Source of the DNA: Auriscalpium vulgare | Lineage: Eukaryota; Basidiomycota; Agaricomycetes; Russulales; Auriscalpiaceae | DNA length: 64,000 bases | Reading direction: 5' to 3' | NCBI GenBank assembly: GCA_019915015.1 | Contig: JAHBBC010000016.1 | Coordinates: 1,240,001 to 1,304,000 of the forward strand | Part shown: positions 1 to 12,224 of the stretch, one piece after another | Layout: every line of letters begins with the position of its first letter | Position numbering within the stretch: the first letter of the stretch is position 1 | Notes under the pieces: generated by a model | The model's database searches: none | Told to the model about the DNA's origin: nothing | Seen by the model: only the letters and a program-made list of their open reading frames with translations | Made by a program: the position numbers and the translations under genes

Positions 1-3000
1 GTGCAGATATCGACCAGATCGGCTCCAGCCTGACAGACAATCTGACATGCCGCAGACACTTTCTGGAGTCAGTCCAGGCCACCCAATGCCTGTCATGCCC
101 TCAGCTGATGCTGGGCGTTTGCCTCACGCCGCGGCCGCGTTGTCGACTAGGTGGAAAGGCTGCGTATATCGCCATGGTCAGTTCACAGTCAATACTATCA
201 GGGCGACGCCGGTGCTGACTGTGCCGCATGTGAATGGTGTCGCGCTCGCGTGCATACCAGCTAGGCTCAGCGCGATGAGTAACGCTCCACCTCGGACGCC
301 CATACAGATCACAAACAAGAAACCCCATCTATGTCTTGGATCTCCCAGATCTTGATATCGGTCTTCTCCTCGGACTTCCGGGCGGCTTCATTACCAGGTA
401 CACTCTAGAGCACGGAGCCGAGTCCCCCGAATGAATTGTCCGACCAAAATAACTGGGTTTGTGCCACATATCCGTACTCTGGGCGGCAGCATTCGCCTGC
501 TGCAAGGCAGTGGCAAACTCAATGTTAGCCGGCGGCGCACCGGCGAGGCACTCGCGCGCAAGGATTTGTTCACGGCGAGCGCATCTACTTCGGTCTTCTC
601 GAACGTCGCACCCTTCCTCACACCGCTTTCCTCCCGCGCGCAGTACTTGCAGCAGTCACTTGACGTTACCAGCCAGCGGAGCCGCACCGTGGCAGGCTGC
701 AGACGGCCTTCCTTCATGTCCGCAATTCCTTCGTGCTCATTGGTGAGCTATATGTCCTTTCCGGTGTGAGTGCTGCCGCTAATTATGTCGATCTCATCCC
801 AGCACAACTTCCCCATCGCGCGATCTTGTCGCCACAAGCATCCATGAAACTCTATGCCACCCCCGTCGTTCCCACCCATTCAGTCTCCGCGCAACGAGCG
901 GCCGCGACGGGCCCACGAGCAGCGCCCGCGAACCTGCCCCAGCGCGTCTTGCTATTACGCTTTGCCCTTGCTTTCTGCCAGCGCTCGCTCGCCTGTACGC
1001 AACCCGGCTGGACAGGCGTCATGCACGATAGTGATGTCGGTAAGCCGCAAACCGCCCATCCGAACAAACTCGCCCACTGACGCCTCCCTCATGTCCGCGG
1101 ACGCCCCTCTCGCATACCCGCAGCCCCTGCGTCGCATCTAGAATCTGTATCAGACTGCAGCGCGTGCCAGGGTCCCCGGGCCGACGCGCCCTGAGCATAG
1201 TCGCTAGCCGCTATGTCCTCGGACGCGCTGCGCAGGGGAGGGAGCCCGTCGCTGATGAGGCGGCTGCGGCGCGCGTAACTCATCTCAGACTCCAGAGGGC
1301 GGCTGCGTGTCGGAACATTATGCCATTGAGGATCCTCCACCGGCCGGCGCCGCTGATGATATCGATGACCGATGCCCTCACCGTTTAGCGACCGTGCGCC
1401 GCGGGACGCTCGTCTTATACGTCCGACGTCGTGCTGTGCACCATACGTTACCTTCGTTGTGGGGACTTGCTTGCAGTCGATGTCGCGCTGAAGACAAAGA
1501 TAAGTCCTTCCATGCAACTCTCGGCGTCAAACTCCAAGCCGCGAGGCAGGCATCGAGCATACTAGGACGCCGCCGTGCCCGCGCCACTGTCGTCAGTGTC
1601 GATTGTGACTGCGCCCGTTTCAAGCCGTCGTCAATATCTGCGAACGAGTACGGCAACGACGTCAAGTCCATAGCTGGAACTAAGAAGAGGGACGCCGCAT
1701 GAAGTGCGTACTTGTCTCGTCTAGCGTCTATCGGTCCTCATGTGTGTCCGCGTCTCATGTGGATCACTTGCCGCCGCTGCCTTGTCACAGAACCTTACGG
1801 CGGCGGAACTCCCAAGTCGTGGGTGTCAGTGGCCGGTTGACCCAGCATGTCATACTTACTTATACACGGCGATCATGAAACGCTGTCTCTTACCTTTGCC
1901 CGAACACTCAACGGGAGTTGCAGCTTCCTCCTCCGAGCCAGAAGTCGCGAAGCCTGCACCCCAAGATTCTGCGATCCCACCCCACGGCGACAACGTCCTT
2001 TGCTATGAAACTTCTCTGCACTGACAGGGACGTGCCGCTCAGTGCTTCGCGCCTACCTTGGTTATCCGAGTCATCGCATCGCCCTCTGCCCTACTCGATG
2101 CAGCCCCACGCTCGCACGCGACGCGCGACACGCCCCAGTATATGTAGGCCCCGTGCGCAAGTCGCCTCGTGCCCCTACAGCCACGCCGACTTGTCGTTCG
2201 CGCCTCACCGCGTGCAAGCGGCGACCTGGGCGTCGGCCAGCGTCGCGGATGGTGCGCGTGTCGCAGAAGAGGACTTCCTCGAACATACATGCGTGAGCCT
2301 AGGCGCATCTCGCAGCGGAGCAGACTGAAGAGGCTAGGCCGGAAGCAGTGGGCGTGTCTTGCTTCGAGCGCTGGGGCTTCCAGGAAGAACAAGGTGTGTG
2401 AGTATTCGAGGGTGGCCGGCGCTCACCGATAAAGGCGTATGCGCAAGTTCTCGGGCGGTGCAGCAGACTTTGGACTTCTCACCGCGAGGTTCCGGGGTAT
2501 ATGCAGCTCATTTTATGGAGGTTCACTCACAGCGCATATTCAAATGACAGATATGAGCCGCCGTCGACGGACTACTTGCTCCGTGTATGTATGGCTTGGT
2601 CCTCAAACGTGTACCCAAAGTTTCCTCGCGATAGGAATGGCCCCAGGATGGCCTGCGCGGCTTGCACTAAACGCGTTTGTGGTCCCCTCGGCAATCTAAG
2701 ATACGTCCCCTTCGCGGCAGGGCCAAGAGGGGCAAAGGCACATTGGCCACATACATCACGCATTCCATCACCGCCGCTTCCCCTCGTTTCCAATTAAATT
2801 GATACTTATGGAGCAGGGACGCAGAGCCGCTTCACGTTCTGTTTGTCATACTATGACAACGAGGAACAGGTATTGTGGGAAGCAGGGGCAAGGGTCCAGG
2901 TTTCGCGGGTAAGGCTGAGACGGGAAGGTATGCACGCTTATTGCGCATGCTTGATACCTGGTGACACGTGTTGTGTCGAGCCCCTACTGTTTAAAGTACT

Positions 3001-4445
3001 GTACTATACCAGAAGAAAAGGACTGAGATCATGAGCGGTTCTGAACCTGGTTGCTTTAGTGCCGGCGTGGCGGGCCTTTGCCCTCTTGCCACCACAACGT
3101 TCAATTGTTGCCCATGCCCTCGGAGGTCCGACATCAAAACCGTGTGCGCAAAATCATAGGGGTCAAGCAGCAGACTGTCGGCAATATAGCACAGGCCTAA
3201 GTGGGGACGGACGGTTAGCGGCTGCTGGCAGAAGGGCGGAGGGCACATAGTACCTTACGTCATCCGTCCTCTGCGGCGACTCAGAGGCAAGATGGAGATG
3301 GCGGTTCCCTTGAGCCTCGGGCGTTGAACGCTGGCAACCAACACGTCGATTATCCCGCTGGCCAGCCGGCCGCCCGCGGTGACGACGCACAGCATGCGCG
3401 GTTTCGGGGTTGACACCTTTGAGAGATGCAGGACGTGAGATTGCTTGAGCCAACTACCTGACTCCGGAAGAGCATGGACGTACGTTTCACCTGTCGTAAC
3501 AATGGAGCCGTCTACCGATGTTCAGCCGCCAAAGTGGCCATGCGACGAAGCGACCTCATCAATTTCTATCGCGTATGGTTGACTGGGCAGCGTGGAAGAC
3601 GAGAGCGTTGCGATGGTATCCGCCAGATTGTTGCTCATCATATGTGCATAGACTGCCCCGCAGTATGGATGTGTTACGCATCTGCCTATAAAACCTGTGC
3701 ATAATATGCAAAACATCCGAGTCAACATAAAACTCCATAAAATAAAGAAAATTATTACTAATAAACCCCATAATAGTTTATGATAACCTGTAGGACCGGT
3801 GGAAGACGCACCGAAGCACCATCAATTGAATGCAGTCCGCAGCCGGCGTAAAAGAGGGATCATTGGCAAGTTCAGGAAGAGAAGGCAGAGTTGCCAGAGA
3901 CTCATGGGCAAGCCAGTCGGACAAAACGGAAGGACTATTTTGGCCGCTCCAACGCAATTTGGCTTGATGTGATCCGGGCAATTCCAGCTTTCAATCTCAG
4001 ACCTGTCACCAAGTAGAGCCTAGCGGTAGAAGTAGAGCCTAACAGTAGAAGTAGCGTCGTAGCGATTAGCCCTACTGAGCGCGCCACCGCCATGGACGTC
4101 TATCCTATCAGGGTTGCGGGGATGGTGCGACGTGTGGCTGCTACACAAACGTAGAGGAGGCAGGAACTGCGCCATTGGCGAGCGTGGGGGATACTTGACG
4201 GCTGTGTCGCCGTCATTCGGTTCGATACCAGGACGAGTGTGCGAGGGAGAGCACAGAGGGATATATGGCGAGGCAGGACAGCAGCACCACGAGGCAGAAC
4301 GAAGGAAGGAACAGATACGAGACAAGAGCGTCGGAGCTGCACGGCTAGATCCGCGCTCAAGTGACTTGTATCCGAAGGTTCGAACGCCATAGCATTGAGC
4401 AATTTACCTCTCTGTTCCATGTACACCTGACCGACACGCCCCACC
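1..4445. other. Gene-poor left end, no recognisable coding region
   Basis: I found no reading frame here with recognisable domain content, consistent codon structure or plausible splice-linked exons. Open frames are short, overlap on both strands and read as low-information sequence. The stretch may be old transposon debris or long intergenic DNA, but no terminal repeats or element proteins support that. A short two-copy repeat lies near its right end (about 4014-4051). Confidence 0.5.
4014..4051. repeat. Two-copy 19-bp direct repeat
   Basis: The phrase beginning AGTAGAGCCTA is repeated in direct orientation with two substitutions and then trails into related sequence (AGTAGCGTCG). It lies between genes and has no obvious role. 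Confidence 0.55.
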
Positions 4446-5544
4446 TCACAGCCTCGTCACGCACCACTCCATCCTCATCAGCACCTCCCCGCCCTTCAGG
4501 CGCAGCCCCACCCCTTCGAACTCCCGATTCACCGCGTGCACGCGGACCGTCCCCTCGCCGAACACGTCCTCCCACAGCGCGCGCCAGTCCGCGGGCGCGA
4601 AGCAGAACAGGCGCGGGTGCGAGACGCCGCCCTCGAACTCGACGACGCCCGACTCGGCGCGGCCTGTCGACCACCCGAAGATCGCGGCGCCGGGCGCAGG
4701 CGCAAGGAGACTGCCGAGGAGGCGCGCGAGCGCGCGCTGCTGCGCCTCCGGGAAGAGGTGGAAGAGCGCGGAGGCGTGGATGGCGGTGGTGCGGCCGTGC
4801 AGGGGCGTGAGGTTAGTCAGGGAGGCGAGTACAGGAGGGTGAGAGGGAGGCGAGGTGGGGGGAGGCGCGGGTGCGAGGTGCAAGGGGTCGAATAGGTCGC
4901 CAGGGATGAAGTGGACGGGGAACGTGGATGGCGTGGAGCGGAATAGCTCGTGCCCCATGTCCCAAAATTCTGCCGTCGGTTCGTTGGGTGAGTACATCGG
5001 ACGCAAAGACGGGGTACGCTGCGCACCAGGTATAATATCAGTAGCAAGCACGCGATCCGCCGGCCACCCGTCGACGACTGCCTTCCGCACATCCGCGCCG
5101 ACTATGAATCCAGGTCTATCAGGACACGCGACGGGAGGAGATGGGTGGCATAGGAGACGAACAGCAGCATCCCGCGTCCAGCAGAATCACGTCCTTGTTC
5201 TGCTTTCCGATCGCGAGGACGTCGTCGTACCCGGGCATGCGGGATATGGTCAACCTAGCGCACAGTCAGCACACACAGACACAGACACACCGAACGCCAT
5301 GAGCGTACCGAGCGAACGTAAACGAGCGGATCGTACTGTACGGGAAGACCTACATGCACGCAGATCTGCATTTGCTCTTCTGCGTGGAGATATCGGCACG
5401 CACCTCGTATGCCTTCTTCTGAACTGCCAAAATGTGCTCCCGCAGCTCCACGTCATCCTGGATCCCCGCGGTAAGTTTGAAGAAGTCCAGTTCCTCAGGC
5501 TGGAGCACCAGTAAGCTCGGGTCTAGGTCCAGCAGCTTCGACAT
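4446..5544 (-). CDS. SAM-dependent methyltransferase (basidiomycete LDxGCC family)
   Basis: This is a predicted class I S-adenosylmethionine-dependent methyltransferase; the substrate is unknown. Five exons close in phase: 5404-5544, 5309-5349, 5163-5254, 5027-5101 and 4446-4969, giving 290 residues. After a short N-terminal helical part comes a Tyr-Pro/Phe-Thr segment, then the SAM-binding motif I in the form LLDAGCCFGADVRKA, formed across the junction of exons 3 and 4. Next come the acidic loop ATDIIPEFWDMGHELFR, the FIPGDLFDP strand and a HASALFHLF segment. This layout matches a methyltransferase family common in Agaricomycetes, some of whose members sit in terpenoid or meroterpenoid clusters. 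No biosynthetic neighbour is visible here, so a tailoring role is only possible. The start is the first ATG of an open exon ahead of the conserved part. No frame damage is seen. Confidence 0.85.
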
Positions 5545-7626
5545 TGCCCGCTGGGACGGCAGTTGTGGGATAGCAAGTGTAGATATGTCGGATGCTGGGA
5601 GAGCTCAGGGAGAATGCAATCGCGGAAACGTGGTGAGTGATGGTGGTGATAAGGCCATTTGCACTGACAGGATGAATGGATGAGTGGACGCGCCGTTCGG
5701 GAGCGAGGACGCGAGGACGCCGACGGCGGTCGCGCGCGCGCCAGCAGCGAGCGCAGCCTGATGAAGCCTGAAGCCTGTTCGGCTGAGAGATTTCGGTGTC
5801 AATTCAACTGACCACCCAGCATGCTATGCAGTGGAGATGTCGAAATAAAGCATCACTGCGTACTATACGCTCGAGAAATCAGATAAGTCAGGACCTGCTT
5901 ACGAAGGTCGGCAAGCTACTTAGTAAGCGTTTTCGCAAGCCCCGGTCGGCGGGAATGGCGTGAGTGGCGAGTGGTCTTCCAAGTGCTGTGGTAGTGGCCA
6001 AGACAAAGCACGAGAACTTCCGATCGGCCATTGTCGCGTAAGATATGAAAAAGCAGGTCTGGAGCGCTTGGCGAGGATCCATGTACTGACAGTTGCGATG
6101 AGATGTCGATCAGAGCGTCCAGGGGCAGCTGCACTGAGCCAGGGTGCACCAGGGCCTACCACTCCCAGGGCTCACTCATCGGAGACGGCCACAGATGAGG
6201 CATACTTACGAGGGCATACGAGGACCTGAATGGTGGAAGGGGACTCCGACACGGACAAAGTGTGGTAAGAGCCGCCAGTCAACCGCCGGCTGAATTTGGC
6301 TGGTTGGATGCTTTTCTCGTTCGCGCGACCTCAATGAGCAACTCATCCATCCTGGCTTGACAAGCGTCTTTGATGCTACGCCTCAACTTTCAAATTCCAG
6401 GCTTCACTCGCTGTCAAGCTTCCGCCTCCACCGGCTCACCAGACTGGGCTTGGAGAGGCTTGTGAGTGAGAACCGTCGAAGTGCTCGCGAAGCACTTGGT
6501 TTGCAATCCGAGACTTTCCGAGTCGCGGTGCTCATCAAGCACGCGCCACTACCGGGCGAGCGTGCGGGATCCGCAGACGTACGCGTGTGTATCCTGACGC
6601 CTCAACGGCGCGGGCTGTCGACGGGAAACGTCTCGAATTGAGTGAACGTACGGATGGACAGGTCGAGCGCTGCGGGAGCAGCGTGCGGATGTCCAAATAT
6701 TTAATGTCGATCCTGCTGCTCTTCTCGAGGATGTTCCATCAGCGCTGGGGGGAGTGCGGGGCGAATAGCCGGGGATTTTTGGGTTCTCCGTGGGCAGCCG
6801 TGGGCACGTTGCGTGTACCATCAGTCGTTCTGATAAGTGTTCGCTGCTCGATGCTCGAGTCTGTCCACGGCTGGGCGAGCGGGAAGAGAAATGGATCCTC
6901 GGGAAGAGGACGCGAGTGGCAAGGGCGGGCTGGGGACGTGAGCTTGAAGGGAGAAAGCCAGATGCTGAACGCGGTGGAGCCGCGGGGGAGATGACGTATA
7001 TGGAATAGCACTTGCGCCTAGTTGGGACGAAGCGACGGCAAATGAGCGCGGGCATGTAATACCACCGTAATCCTCTTCTCCTTTCCCTTTATTTCTCCCC
7101 CTCCTCTTCTCCAGTCCTGCCGCCCCTTCCTCCCTCCCCCGCAGTCGCTCTCTTGGCCACAGTCCACCCTTGCTTTCCTCTCTTGCATCCGACCTACCCA
7201 CGTCCATCCATATCTTGGCCTCCCGTCCTGCTCTTCTGACGACCTCTCGTGCGGTGAGCATCTGTTTTTGCCCGTGTCTCCGTTTCAGCAACTGCCCGCC
7301 ATCCACCTACGTTGTATGCGCGCGCCGTTTCGCGCCGTTCCTGCGCCGTTCCCGAAACTTATCCCCCTGCGCTTATTCGTGTTCCTGACGATGTTGTCGC
7401 AGTTCAACCTCCCGACGCGCCTTTTTCCGTCCTCAGACTGGCGCGCATCCTCCGTGCGGCTTGCAGTCTTGTCTTGGCTGTGAGTCTTATCAGCTCTCGA
7501 GCGCATACATTTATCTCATCCTCTGTCTCTTGACAGTACTCGCAACCTGCATTCCGATCCTCCCAACCTGGCTCCGTCCATCTCTCACCGATATACCCCT
7601 TCTAATCTTAATATTCCTTCTCAATC
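5545..7626. other. Intergenic stretch; pyrimidine-rich leader before the next gene
   Basis: No convincing gene is seen. The last 600 bases ahead of the plus-strand gene at 7627 are strongly CT-biased on the plus strand, especially about 7070-7150. Such tracts are common in fungal promoters and 5' leaders, so this is the probable promoter and leader of that gene. Open frames here overlap on both strands and lack protein-like composition. Confidence 0.45.
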
Positions 7627-9510
7627 ATGCTTCTTCGCCTCTTCCCAAATGCCCACGTCCCCACCGTCCTCCTAAATGTCTCTCTCCCGGCCCTCCCTGA
7701 CGCTCTCCCGACTCCCGCGAATTGGGACGGCCAACTCCATTGCATTGCCTCGGACGAACTTCTCGAGCTGCCCCGTTCCCTGTATGCGCTTGACCAGTCA
7801 GCCTGGCTCACCGAGATCATCCAGGAGGTCACCTTCGACATGGTCACACTCACCATCGGTGTGACATTCTCCGACGGCCGCGTGGAGGAGTGGCCGCTCA
7901 TGGACAGCCAGTGCATGGACGTTTTGGAAGGCTTGGTAGAGGATCTCCAGCCATCGGAGGCCCCGAAGGAGAAGGAGCGGCTGGTCGCCTCGCCGCCTGT
8001 ACCTATCCCAGGCCCATCTCCCTCGTCGAAGAAGTCTGTGAAGCATAAGAAACAACGTTCATGGGCCAATGCACTCGCGTAAGTCACACAAATGTGGAAG
8101 ACACGTAAACAATCTAACACGCATATACGCAGGTCCCTTAGTTCATTAATTTCCCTGAACGCCCAGACACAGGCTTCTCCGCCCCCACCAGCGCCGCCGG
8201 CCCCGCTCCCACCCGTCGAAGAGTCCTACCCTGCGACGCCCGAGACGCTCGTTGAGAGTGCGACCGACAGCCTCTTCGCGTCGCGCGCGCTTCGCAATCG
8301 TGCACGCTCAGGCCTCGTCGACGCCTACCGCCGCTTCGTCGTTAGCGAACTGAAACTGCGGCTCCCGCAAGCCGGCTACAGCGTTTGGGTTGCGGAGGGC
8401 CAGCTACGGAACACCGTCGAGTATATGTCGTTCATGGTCGACCAGGCTGGCGGTGTTCCGCCAGACCCGCAACAGTACGGGCCTTTGTGCCAGGAACGCG
8501 GAGCATTCTCTTCGCCGCGGACGATATGCGGGCCATCTCCCTACTTCGACGAGGAGGAAGCGGACTGGCGTTCGCTGACCGATACGATCAGCACGGACAC
8601 GGACGGCTCCTCGCTACACACACCCGTGAGCACGCCCGCGGGTACACAGGTATTCCGCGGGGAGGTCAGCAGCGCTCCGCTCGTCGTGGGCGGGTACTCG
8701 CTCACGGACCTCGAGACGTATGCTCGCTTTGCGCGGCAAGCACTCGATCTGCAGCAATCGCTCGCGCGCCTCCAGGCTTCCGTGCGCAACGTCGCGCACG
8801 AGGAGCGGCAGTTCCTCACTGTCCTCGAGATCCGCTCCAAGCGCCGCGCGTGGCTGAATCGTCGCTACCGCGGCGGCGCCCATATGGTCGACCTGGGCTT
8901 CGCATCACCCACGCGCAGTTCGCCACTCGCGCGCTGTACACCCATCAACGCAGGCGCGCTCTGCGCGTCGGCGTCTTCTCCCGACGCGGGTGTTTCGGCA
9001 TACTATCTCTCCGTGCAGAGCGCGGACTACGATACCGCCCGTCTGTTCCCCGTCACCGAGGAGAGCGACGAGGAGGATCTCGAGTCGGGCTTGTTCTTCT
9101 CCGCGAATCCCGACAACGACGATGACGACGTTGACCGCGGCCACGAGGAGGACGAGGAACGGGCGGCTCTGCCGCTGGAGCGCCCGAAAATCCGCGTACG
9201 GACGCACAGTATGCACCGCCTGCAGGCGTTGGACCTCGACCCCGCGCTCGCACCCGAGCCGCCTGTGCTTATCGTTCCTCCGCCGCCCGCCGCCGCGTCC
9301 GCGCGCGCGGCGCTCCCGGCTTTCCTCGCGCCGCTGCCGAAGCCCGCGGCAGGGCGCGGGCCGCTGTTCGACCATGGGGTCAACCTCGCTGGCAGCGTCG
9401 GGGAGACGGAGTTCACACTCGCGATGGACGTACCGTATGCGCCGCGCGAATTTGAGGGGAAGGGCGTGTACGAGCACGACGATTGGCTCCCGGGCGTCGT
9501 GGTGGGGTGA
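7627..9510 (+). CDS. Hypothetical protein, Pro/Ser- and Asp/Glu-rich, orphan
   Basis: Two exons (7627-8078 and 8133-9510) joined by a 54-bp GTAAGT...CAG intron give about 609 residues. I do not recognise the family. The first 110 residues look folded and aromatic-rich (segments such as NWDGQLHCIASDELLELP and WLTEIIQEVTFDMVTL). A Pro/Ser linker follows, then a helical part around VDAYRRFVVSELKLRLP, and a second helical stretch with LETYARFARQALDLQQSL. Near residues 470-510 there is a strongly acidic run of Asp and Glu, then a Pro/Ala-rich tail. No signal peptide or membrane helix is evident, so a soluble scaffold or regulator is possible. Consistent codon bias over 1.8 kb and a clean intron make it a real gene. 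Confidence 0.8.
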
Positions 9511-10463
9511 TCCGCGGCGCGTTGGGGCACCTGCATCTCCTCGCTGCGCGGTTCTCCGCGTATTTCTTTCTTGCACCCTCCATCCGCGAATCGGCTTAGG
9601 TCGGTTTGTCCGTCACGTTGTTCCGACGCATTGCTTCATCGCCATCATGATCCTCTGCTGCAATCATCTCCATCTCCGTTTGCTTTTTCTCATTCGCCTT
9701 TTCTCTTGCAATTCACGCACACTCGCACTCATCACCATTCTCCTCCACGTCACAAGTGATTATTCTGGACATTCACTCATCGCATGCCCGCAAGTAAGTA
9801 TCTGAACCGTACTCATTCCTCATCCTTCACGCTGTCGATATCCACCACATTCTTGCCCTATTTCATCGCATACTTATACCGCACACGTCTTGGCCCACGT
9901 CCTAATTGCTTCCACGCGCTCTGATCGCTTCCCGTTACCCGCGTTCTCTCCTGTACATGTATGTTTTTCTTGGCCCGATGCTTTCTTTCGTCGACCTGGG
10001 GGCGGGCTGCTCGTTTCAGACCGACGGATATCAATGGAAATCCGTACATGTTGTGCAGAACAACGTTGGTAGACATACGGGGTTCGGGGAACGTTGTGTT
10101 GTGAGAAGACTTTGTCCTGCAAACGTGCGAGGTCGATGGACTCGGGGAGCTCGGGCAGCCGAGGGCGGACCCAGAAGCCTGGCGCTCTCGTGCACTCGCG
10201 ACGGCGCGGTCGCTGCTCGGCACAGAACAAATCGGGACCACCTTGCGCTGCATCCTGGCCCTGTCTCCTGTGTCGCTAGGAACGAGTCGCCGTATCGTCG
10301 CCGCAAGCAGGCGGCTCAGTTCGAGTCGGGGACTCAATGAAATACTCGGCCCCTGACAGCGCACAGGGAACACAGATAAGTGCAGGCTCGACTTGCTCGC
10401 CGTATGTCCTTGAGTGAGTGATGGCTCGTACTCATCATCCATTAGTAGGCCGTCGGACAACCG

Positions 10464-11114
10464 TCAGAGCGTAGTAGTGTTCCCGCCAAAGAGCGTGCGA
10501 AAGTGCTGTGGCGCGGGCGGTGTCACAGCCTTGCGTCCACCAAAAGCTTGACACTGGTCGCTATCTTGATACTCTTGATACATCAATTTAACTCTTCTCG
10601 CAGGCTGCCACTGCGATGTTCCCGGCACGCAAGTCACTACTAGTAGGCATGTTATTGATCTCCTCAAATGCACAGGTGTCCAACGTCCATGCGATCCTTC
10701 CACTGTGGCACCGGCCTCCAGTGGATGAGGTCCCTACTCCATGTTGAGGAAGGCTTCTAGCGTAAATTGTTGTGTCAATGTCAACTATCGGTGCGTGCGG
10801 ATTCAGCGCTGTACTTACCATCCGTCCGTCATATACCGGGAGGTTCGTCATTGTCATCGCAAGAATGGTGTCCCGGGCGGCACGATGTACTGATTCATTT
10901 TCGTCTTGCAGGAATTGACGGTCTTGATGCTCATATACCCTGACACGCCACTGGCTGTGCTCCTGCTCGTAGCGCATTCGAAACTCGTATCAGAGGCAGC
11001 GTCATCCCTGGACTCGATTTCTTCCAAGTCAACGTGGCTCATATTTGACGTGTAGATTTCGACACTTTTGGAGGTATCGGGTGCGTCATGCTTTCCTGGA
11101 CCGATCTGAAACAT
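10464..11114 (-). CDS. Possible hypothetical gene, fragmentary
   Basis: Two overlapping minus-strand frames have protein-like composition. One contains SNMSHVDLEEIESRDDAASD. The other contains MRYEQEHSQWRVRVYEHQD and a helical stretch rich in Asp, Glu and Arg that ends at a GTAAGT donor. A further frame downstream ends at about 10464. I could not join them in one phase, so this is either a short multi-exon gene with unresolved boundaries or a decayed fragment. No family is recognised. Confidence 0.25.
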
Positions 11115-11660
11115 AGGTTCAGTTTACGGGCTATTATCTGTTGGTTATTCAACGACTTTCTGGCGTGTGACCGATATTAACCAGCGTCCTAGTCGTCGCC
11201 CCCAATTGAAACATGCGGCCGGTGCCTGCGCGATTCTGGGGCAATCAGAATAGGCACATAGTTCAGCGGGCGCACGCACTTGTGGGTGCCTCTGAAGAGC
11301 CTGCAAGGTTCGGAAAATAGTCTACGCGCCGCTGCTCTGATTTTCGGATGCCTTGATTCGCTGGATGTAGCGCAAAGCCAGCACAGAACCCGAGATTGTT
11401 CGTCGCCATTGAACGCGCGATTTGGAGGGTCTGTGGAGCTTGTGCCGACTATCAGGATAAGTCAACTTCTCGTAAGTTGCAAATGGTGCTCACTCGATCA
11501 CATGGGCGAACTTGATGTTCGCGCGATAATGCTCGAATAACGCGATGACCTGCCGTGGTTCAAGCAGGGTGAGCGATCCCAACTTCCGTCGTTCAAGACG
11601 ACTGAAATTGGTTATGCGACCTAGGATAACGACCCGGGACTGGGTGCATGGGAAAAGATA

Positions 11661-11759
11661 GATGAGGCATATCTGGGGATACCGTTCGAGGACGATGAGC
11701 CCTGTCCGGAGATACGGTCCAAGGACGGCGAGCCATGTCCGGGGATGCTGTTCAAGGAC
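11661..11759 (+). repeat. 33-bp minisatellite, three degenerate units
   Basis: Three 33-bp units lie head to tail, at 11661-11693, 11694-11726 and 11727-11759, each ending in GAGGAC or AAGGAC. The period is a multiple of three. The plus frame gives an 11-residue repeat (units DEPCPEIRSKD and GEPCPGMLFKD), and the minus frame also stays open as a repeated 11-residue pattern. The plus frame continues to a stop at about 11825 and could be the last exon of an unrecognised gene. Confidence 0.7.
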
Positions 11760-12224
11760 GCAGAACAGCGCAGGACGTTTGTCCGTGAGCGAACACGACC
11801 ATGGAGAGAGTATCATCGCGACTGACGATGCAGAGCCAGAGCTACTCACCGACTACTTATGCCTGGTGGTTTTATGTATTCCCTGCAAAGACAGAGCCCA
11901 AACACTTGCCTCTACCCTACTTCAGATGTACTATGCATGTGGTCTCATGCAGTAACTACTTGACATCATGGCAAAGCTTACATGACACCTCGGCCACATA
12001 AAGACTGGTACAGGTGAGTCCACACTGAGTCTTCGATGCATATGCATGGGATCGTGTGGGGTAGCTACTTCGGCGCGCCCGGTGCCGCGTGTTCCTGTGA
12101 TTTCCCTATACATAGTTGCCACGTCTCTCCGCCTCATGTCATGGCGATACATATCATCGTACATACGACCGTCCTGTGATTGCGTATACATAATCAGAAC
12201 TATGCGGGAAATACGGCATTCAAG

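Larger units (their letters stand above)
9511..12224. other. Gene-poor stretch with fragments of possible exons
   Basis: No complete gene could be assembled. Two places look somewhat protein-like. One is on the minus strand near 10800-11110. The other is a short plus-strand frame at about 11626-11825 that follows a CTAG acceptor-like site and contains three 11-codon repeats. Neither could be linked to further exons with confidence. Confidence 0.4.

Noticed and set aside
4361..5514. Long plus-strand frames opposite the methyltransferase
   Set aside because: They are Arg/Ala-rich shadows of the GC-rich minus-strand gene.
8385..9805. Long alternative frames over the orphan gene at 7627-9510
   Set aside because: They are Arg-rich and lie antisense to or out of phase with the better supported frame.
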